NCBI GenBank assembly: GCA_903813345.2
Contig: CAIIXF020000004.1
Coordinates: 14,079,001-14,143,000 of the forward strand
DNA length: 64,000 nt
From: Owenia fusiformis
Taxonomy: Eukaryota > Annelida > Polychaeta > Sabellida > Oweniidae
Direction of reading: 5' to 3'
The notes below the pieces were generated by a model. It was not told where the DNA came from, ran no database searches, and saw nothing but the letters and a program-made list of their open reading frames with translations. Positions 58,601-64,000 of the stretch are shown here, in pieces (the stretch's first letter is position 1; every line of letters begins with the position of its first letter). A program made the position numbers and the translations under genes.

Positions 58601-61600
58601 AATATTTTTTATTTTTGCAGCATTGATCTCAGATGACGAAGATGATGTCGAAGTTCATGATGAAGGTGGTCAAGACAGGGAAGATGGAGCGGAGGTAGCT
58701 CAACAGAAGGAACAGCATCAACATCCCGTGTCAAGCAGTGACGATGAACTGGAAGATGGCAAAGGTGGCAAGTAAGTGTATTGTTATATAGAGTAGTGAA
58801 AAAACCAGTAAAATTTTGTCACGCTTGGATAGGGATGCCTATAATCAAGCTCAAATCTGTGCAGTCTTGGGGGTATGCAGCACTAACAGGAAGTTTAAGC
58901 TTGCATATAAAACCGAGACTCCAACCTATACATGTACATATGACCAGCTTATTACCAGCTTATTATCTTACTTTGAAAAAACTGTATCGGCAAACCGTGT
59001 GTTGATTGGCATGCATCTAGGCAGGCATCACATCAATCTTGTCATTATAATTCCAGGAAAACCCCCTTGTTCATATTTATACTTTATATACTATATGATT
59101 TAAGTGAGTTTATGTTTGACTTTGACATGATAACCAAAACAAGGCGACTAGATAATTAGTTTTCCTTGTATTCTTTGATTTTAGTGAGTTTGTGTCTGAC
59201 TTTGACATTATGATGGCCAAAAAGAAGGAAGAGCAGTCTAAAAGGAGACGTAAACGTAAAGATGTTGATCTCATTAATGACAGTGATGACCTCATCACAG
59301 CAATGTTGACCAGGATGAAGGATGCTGCTGCAGTAAGTATATAGTGGTATCTGTGCTCTCTCAATATTTAAATCTCTGAGGCGCAGCACCTCCATGTATT
59401 TTATAAAACCAAAATGCTCCTCAGTGCAATTAGATGCGCCTCCTAAATGTTACAATAAAAAATTCTAAGATGTTTCACAAAAAATTACCAAATTGTAAAA
59501 TGTTGCTCAAAAAACTACAAAGTCATAAAATCTTGCACAAAAAAGTTACAAAATGCTAAAATGTTGCACTGAAAAAATAGCAAAATCCTCCACACAAAAC
59601 CTTGGTAATTACTACTATTAAGTGCTAAATGGTTAACGATATCCTTAACTTTTATTAATCAGCCATACAGCAAAATTGCAATATTGTTTTTTTCCTGATG
59701 TCTGCTGACATCAGTATACTCATCCAAAACATATCAAAATGTTCAAATCCAGTAAAATAATTTGAGACTGATGTGACTTCAAGATTCTTCATTTTAAAGG
59801 TAGAATCTGTTATTGAGAGAATAAAAAAAATTTGAGCAAAAATATGTGTTACCTTAAAATGGTTCCAACATTTCTATCCATTTTGTTGACATTTAGGTCG
59901 ACATTTTATTAATTCTTCCCATTTCTTTCTTTTACTACTTTTCTTTTTTTTCATGCCTGTAGGAGGATCGTGAGCTGAACCAGCGAAGACAGCCAGCCAC
60001 TCGCAAGTTACGAATGCTTCCACAGTGTATGCAGCAACTCAGAAAGTATGTACTTGTACAATTTGCTATGACTTATGTGTAAAGTAGACATATAACATAT
60101 CATTTTTGCTAGTATTTGAAATTTTCATGGACTTCACATGTCTCATCTCAAGTAAGTGTTTGTACTTTTGGAATCAAGTTCTGCCAATTGTTATAGGCCT
60201 ATGTGCATGTTCATAAAAAATATTTATTATATTGCTTGCAAAGCCACAAAGGGCAAATTGCTGTTTGTTTTTAAAACAATAAAAATATTGAAACTTGTGT
60301 GTTTCAGGAGTGACCTCCAGGTGGCGTTCCTTGACTGTGGTATTTTGAGTGCAATCACGGTGAATGTTTTTTATTTACTTTTATTATCTTATATCTCCCC
60401 ACCACATACTGGTACACCCCAGTTCGATCCATAAGGAATCAACTTTGAAACAACATGGATCCATGTTGATGCACATATGTTACACATTTATATGCTTTCT
60501 TGTTATGCATTCTTGTTAAGAATGAATATAATTATCCCAACGAACGAAGTTTGGTTGGGATATAGTGAAGCCCTCCGTCCGTCCGTCAGTTCGTCCGTCC
60601 GTCCGTCCCGAAGATAGCTCAAATATTAGTTGACGGATTTTCTTCATATTTGGTGGAAAGATGTATATTGATGAATAGTTTTACGCAAAAAAAAATGGCC
60701 GCCGCTTTAAAAATGATGGGACTTTTTCGCAAAAATCATAAATTTTTCATTCTAAACCAAAGTTATTAATATTATTGTTTGAAATTTTGGTAGTATATTT
60801 GCAACATCCATGTATTTCACATATATTCCTTGTTATTTATCCTGACCCCCAGGGGCCGTGTATGGGGGTCAGGAAAACAGAAATTTTTGCTAATTTTTAG
60901 ATCTTTCTGAAGTATAGCTTTATTATACTCAAATGAAAGGCAATTAAAAGTAGATTGCAAATATTGTATCTTTTTTCTGATTCGAGCCTCGTAAAATTTA
61001 AAATGGCCGTCTAATGTACGATTTCGCAATAATTTTTCGATCCTTTCAAAGTATGGCTATATCATACTCAAATTGAAGGAATTTTGGAGTAGATCACAAT
61101 TATGGTATTATTTTTCAGATTCGTACCTCAGAAAATTCAAAATGGCTGCTTTGCAGGAATTCGCAGTTCTAAAATCTAAAGTTTTCAATTTTAACCAAAG
61201 TAATGAGTATAATTGATTGGAATTCGGTAATTGATTTTCTACTCCGCGGAGTTGCCGTTATCTAGTTTACTATTTTGATATAAGTAATTATAAATGTACT
61301 TTCAGGAGTTAAGTAAATTGTTTTGATCAAGCTTTAGGAAATTTAAACAATATTTCATGTACTATTTTCAAGAGTGATTTTGTAATGTAATTTATTTTCA
61401 TGACATACTTATTTTGCTTTGTTATGTGCAGTTCAGATGGATATTTATCCCATCGAACGAAGTTCGGAGGGATATAGGGAACGCCTCCGTCCGTACACGC
61501 GCAGTCTCAAGTCTGTGGACCCTGAAGAAAGATAAACAACATCACAATCAAATCAAGACAAAGAAAGAAGACAATGAATGAAGAAACTAATGCAGCAATA

Positions 61601-63639
61601 ACAAAAGACGTCCGTCCGTCCGTACGTACGTCCGTCCGTCCGGGCAATAACTCAAATACCGTTGGCCCGATTTTGTTCATATTTTGTACACATATACCCT
61701 ATGGGCTAGAAGTTCTGCTCGAAAGCCGATTTTCAAAATGGCCACTCATTTCAAAATGGCGGCTATTTTAGTGCCGAATTTACAGTAATTTAGGTGCAAT
61801 ATGTAAAACTGTAATAGTAATATGTTTTAGATGTAAAAAAATTATATAGGACATTAATAAAGCTAGAAATTTAGATATTAAAGAAGCACATGGCAGCCAT
61901 CTTGAAAAATGGCGGCCTTTACTCGTTATTTTATGAATTTTGCTGTAACTCGAAAAGTAGTAGAGCGATTTTGTTCATATTTGGTATGTGAATACTATAA
62001 ACATTGCACACTGTCTAAAGACACTTTTGTTAGAAGGTGGCCATTTTAAAAAATGGCCGCCATTTTAAAAAATGGCCGCCATTTTAACCTATTTTACCAT
62101 AACTCGAAAAGTAGTGAAGCGATTTTGTTCATATTTAGTATGTGAATACTATAAGGATGGCACACTGTCTAATGACACTTTTGGTAGAAGGCGGCCATTT
62201 TTCAAAATGGCCGCCATTTTAACGTATTTTACTATAACTCGAAAAGTAGTGGAGCAATTTTGTTCATATTTGGTATGTGAATACTAAAAGCATGACACAC
62301 TATCCCTATGTCACTTTTAGTAGAATTTGGCCATTTTGAAAAAATTTTTAAAAAATTTTGAAAAATGGCCACCATTTTAATGTATTTTATAATAATTCGA
62401 AAAGTAGTGAAGCGATTTTGTTCATATTTGGTATGTGAATACTGTAAGCATGGCACACTGTCTAATGACACTTTTGGTAGAAGGCGGCCATTTTGAAAAA
62501 TGGCCACCATTTTAACGTATTTTACTATAACTCGAAAAGTAGTGGAGCAATTTTGTTCATATTTGGTATGTGAATACTATAAGTATGGCAAATGGTCTAA
62601 TGACATTTTTGGTAGAAGGCGGCCATTTTGAAAAATGCCTGCCATTTTTGCTATAAACTTTGTTTGTAAAAATGCCATCCATGGCTGTTCGATGGGATTC
62701 GCTACGCTTTGGCGTTGCTGTTGTCCTGGTTATCCTTTGTACGTGTAATACATAATTATGACCTGCATATGTTTTTATAAATGTTATGTATGGATTCTTG
62801 TAGGAATGGTTGGCCCCTTTACCAGATAAAAGTTTACCACATGTACAGATCAGATCAGATTTACTTAAAATACTGCAGTCAGTAAGTCATGGAATGCTTT
62901 AAATTAGGCTGTTTTTCATATTTTCCTTTACTAATTCCTAAAATCAATATTCGTTTTTTCATAAAATATGTGCTTAAACAAGCTTTATTGATGACTTGAC
63001 TTTCCTTCACTCATTTTTGCAATTTGTATGTCTATTAGCAGACAGATATTTTGTTACTTGAAATATCAAAAATTATCTTTGTACTTTAATAGCCTGTGGT
63101 CAGTCAGGGATTTTTATTCATACCTAAAAATTCTCCATTCTCAATAAACAAACAATAAATAATATAATTAACATATTTGATTTCTTTCAGTTCCCCTCCG
63201 TCAGTTCCGATACATTGAAGAATAGTGGTATAGGCAAAGCTATCATGTATTTGTTCAAACATCCCAAAGAATTGAAGCAAAACAGAGAAATTGCAGGAAA
63301 ACTGATTCGTAAGTATCCATTTCATCAGAATGTATTCTTAAATTTTTTTTAACTCATATGTCCGGTAATAAGTATTACAGGTTTGTCAAAGTCTAAAAAA
63401 TTCTGCATCTATTATACCAGGTGTTTTGATATCCTTTGGCCTCAGGATAATCCCAATATTCTGAACCTCGTGCAGGATAATCTCTGTTTATGGATGTTAT
63501 CAAAATATTATGTTTTCATTGTTAAAGATGACTGGTCAAGGCCAATATTTAATCTGACCACCAACCACGGAGACATGAGCAAAGAGGAGAGAGAACAGAG
63601 AGACTACGACCAACTTGGTGCCAAAAGAAGACGATTAAG
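52645..63639 (+). CDS. IWS1: IWS1 (SPT6-interacting elongation factor), 11 exons, 3' end beyond the window
   Basis: IWS1 links SPT6 and elongating Pol II to chromatin modification, splicing and mRNA export. Exons are 52645-52660, 55682-57167, 57723-57767, 58260-58372, 58621-58771, 59185-59332, 59963-60045, 60308-60359, 62804-62881, 63191-63308 and 63528-63639. All are GT-AG and the phases join into one open frame of 800 codons plus two bases. The N-terminus (about residues 1-500) is acidic with SP-decapeptides (107-191) and an RS-like repeat (about 249-470). Exon 4 holds [20 protein letters not shown], equivalent to LIADIFGESGDEEEEEF in human IWS1. Exon 6 holds [14 protein letters not shown] and basic RRRKRK. 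Exons 7-11 encode the conserved TFIIS-N-like domain: [56 protein letters not shown] and DWSRPIFNL. The last visible residues, KRRRLR, precede the family's short C-terminal region, which is outside the window. Confidence 0.92.
52783..53087. mobile_element. 305-bp MITE, 9-bp target duplication, in IWS1 intron 1
   Basis: Perfect 20-bp ends CAAGGAGGATTGGCTCCCAG and its complement are flanked by TTCTTTTTT on both sides (52774-52782 and 53088-53096). It is the same family as 42686-42873. Bases 53088-54338 show nothing else recognisable. Confidence 0.85.
54339..54358 (+). mobile_element. Solo end of the AAGGATTGG MITE family
   Basis: CAAGGAGGATTGGCTCCCAC matches the terminal repeat, but no facing partner is seen downstream. 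It is a truncated copy. Confidence 0.6.
54760..55130 (+). repeat. G/T-rich, C-poor tract with GGTTGTG words
   Basis: The words GGTTGTG or GATTGTG recur irregularly (for example GGTTGTGCC, TTGTGTTT, GTTGTGCTCAG). The strand shows a strong T+G bias over about 370 bp of IWS1 intron 1. Confidence 0.5.
55354..55632. mobile_element. Tc1/mariner-type MITE, 279 bp, just upstream of IWS1 exon 2
   Basis: The 20-base start CAGGGTGTTCAGGAAATAAA and the complementary end TTTATTTCCTGAACACCCTG begin inverted arms of about 35 bp. The right flank is TA; the left is CA, a mutated TA. The element ends 49 bp before the splice acceptor of exon 2. Confidence 0.8.
55682..57167 (+). CDS. IWS1: IWS1 exon 2: acidic, SP-decapeptide and RS-repeat region
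   Basis: A single 1486-nt exon between TTTGCAG and CA|GTAAGT. The first part is Glu/Asp/Ser-rich ([21 protein letters not shown] repeated). It continues with [10 protein letters not shown] decapeptides, a second acidic stretch ([17 protein letters not shown]) and about 220 residues of [11 protein letters not shown]-type repeats. Long frames in the other five frames here are shadows of the repeats. Confidence 0.9.
55986..56237 (+). repeat. 30-bp coding minisatellite ([10 protein letters not shown])
   Basis: About 8.5 in-frame 30-bp units occur. Late units alternate GGTCCTCAATCC and GGTCCCCAATCC, showing a 60-bp higher unit and recent amplification. Each unit carries one or two SP sites. Confidence 0.9.
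56413..57075 (+). repeat. RS-like coding repeat of IWS1
   Basis: Irregular 15-, 18- and 24-bp units are built from AGATCA, GGATCA and TCACAAAG, giving [18 protein letters not shown]. There are many RS/SP dipeptides, typical SRPK/CLK-type phosphorylation targets. All visible units keep the frame. Confidence 0.85.
57824..57978. mobile_element. Pogo/Tigger-like MITE fragment in IWS1 intron 3
   Basis: CAGTGAATAAGCACAC at the left and GACAGGTTTTATCA at the right are diverged inverted ends. Inner words TCTAATTCGAACACTTTTT and TGCTAATCCAAACACTTTTT are related. The superfamily call rests on the AACACTT...ACAGGTTTTA style and is tentative. Confidence 0.45.
58045..58220. mobile_element. Second pogo/Tigger-like MITE in IWS1 intron 3
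   Basis: CAGTAAAACTTGT at the left faces ACAGGTTTTACT at the right, with repeated TAGTGAACAC words between them. It ends about 40 bp before the acceptor of exon 4. Confidence 0.55.
59101..59158 (+). pseudogene. Decayed duplicate of the start of IWS1 exon 6
   Basis: GATTTAAG then TGAGTTTATGTTTGACTTTG mirrors the genuine GATTTTAG then TGAGTTTGTGTCTGACTTTG about 80 bp downstream (acceptor at 59183-59184). Read in the exon 6 frame it gives [18 protein letters not shown] then a stop. It is either a ghost exon or a potential poison exon. Confidence 0.65.
59440..59600 (+). repeat. Degenerate tandem repeat of about 35 bp in IWS1 intron 6
   Basis: The pattern AAAATGTTGC(A/T)CA...AAAAA.TTACAAA.TG recurs about four times with substitutions. 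Confidence 0.6.
60540..61260 (+). repeat. Dispersed repeat with GAACGAAGTT head in IWS1 intron 8
   Basis: The head AACGAACGAAGTTTGGTTGG is followed by GTCCGTCC microsatellite, GCCGCTTTAAAAATG and TTTTTCGCAAAAATC blocks, and a CCTGACCCCCAGGG block. Part of it matches 100-335 at the window start. No coding frame. Confidence 0.6.
61440..62700 (+). repeat. Second GAACGAAGTT repeat with internal tandem array
   Basis: The head ATCCCATCGAACGAAGTTCG is answered by TTCGATGGGAT near 62688, a short inverted end. Inside, CGAAAAGTAGT recurs at 61951, 62105, 62240, about 62399 and 62533 (units about 134-159 bp), each with TTTGTTCATATTTGGTATG and AAAATGG.CGCCATTTTAA. Small frames over it are repeat artefacts. 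Confidence 0.7.
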
Positions 63640-64000
63640 GTAATGTTGATTTCAGTTAAACGCGAAGGAAGTCAGTGCTATATGGTATAGGAATAATAGA
63701 GAATAAAACAAGCAGGAAATATATTTAGAGATAAATAGTACATACATTCCTAGGTGTTTTATTTTTAGAAAATCTAACGAGTGACTTGTTTCAAACAAAA
63801 AGATTTTAAAATGAAAAAGAGAGGTTTTCTTTACAATCATATACTTTTATTCTGAATCTGTTTTTCAAAAATAAAAATTAATTTTGGAATTCTGTAATAT
63901 TAATGTTTGTGTTATTTAGTTGTTTAATGTCAGTAACACAAGTGGTGGCATATTGTAAGAGTCTCCAACTTTTTTATAGACTGTTTTGGCAGTCGGTGTT
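63640..64000 (+). other. IWS1 intron 11 (incomplete)
   Basis: The intron begins GTAATG at 63640. No further exon is recognisable before the window ends. Confidence 0.6.

Overview
The window is eukaryotic, AT-rich and intron-containing. It most likely comes from a marine invertebrate animal. The reasons are metazoan-type NCBP2 and IWS1 proteins, short exons with GT-AG introns, a very high load of non-autonomous DNA transposons and foldback elements, CR1/jockey-like reverse-transcriptase relics and intronic minisatellites. I cannot name the phylum from sequence alone. Three runs of exactly 500 N (15684-16183, 27184-27683, 40501-41000) are scaffold gaps of unknown true size, and all three sit at repeats.

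Region 1 (1-15.3 kb) holds two tandem paralogous genes on the + strand. Each has six exons, and every intron is in phase 1. They encode secreted, cysteine-rich proteins of 467 and 462 residues whose C-terminal half resembles the C-terminal domain of inter-alpha-trypsin-inhibitor heavy chains (a vWF-D-like GDPH motif). A third, orphan copy of the promoter/leader block lies between them at about 8.5 kb with no gene attached.

Region 2 (15.3-41 kb) shows no recognisable host gene. It holds a roughly 83-bp dimeric satellite (about 41 + 42 bp monomers) present twice in inverted orientation: 19.8-22.5 kb on + and 31.3-33.6 kb on -. The copies share unique flanking sequence, so they are one duplicated, inverted block. 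A 6.45-kb CACTA-type transposon (33641-40094, 3-bp target duplication ACC) interrupts the right copy, and the left copy preserves the empty site. Other elements are a 2-kb element with 5-bp target duplications, two large foldbacks, mariner-like MITEs and retrotransposon tails.

Region 3 (41-64 kb) holds two conserved housekeeping genes arranged head to head. NCBP2 (nuclear cap-binding protein, CBP20) runs leftward from 52279; three exons are visible and the last about 19 residues are missing, probably in or beyond the gap at 40501. IWS1 (SPT6-interacting transcription elongation factor) runs rightward from 52645 and leaves the window after exon 11. Their start codons are 365 bp apart, so they probably share a bidirectional promoter. 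NCBP2 intron 1 (8 kb) is packed with a three-layer nest of transposons. IWS1 exon 2 encodes a long acidic/SP-decapeptide/RS-repeat N-terminus. The cap-binding and elongation/export factors act on the same nascent Pol II transcripts, so co-expression from one promoter is plausible, but that is inference.
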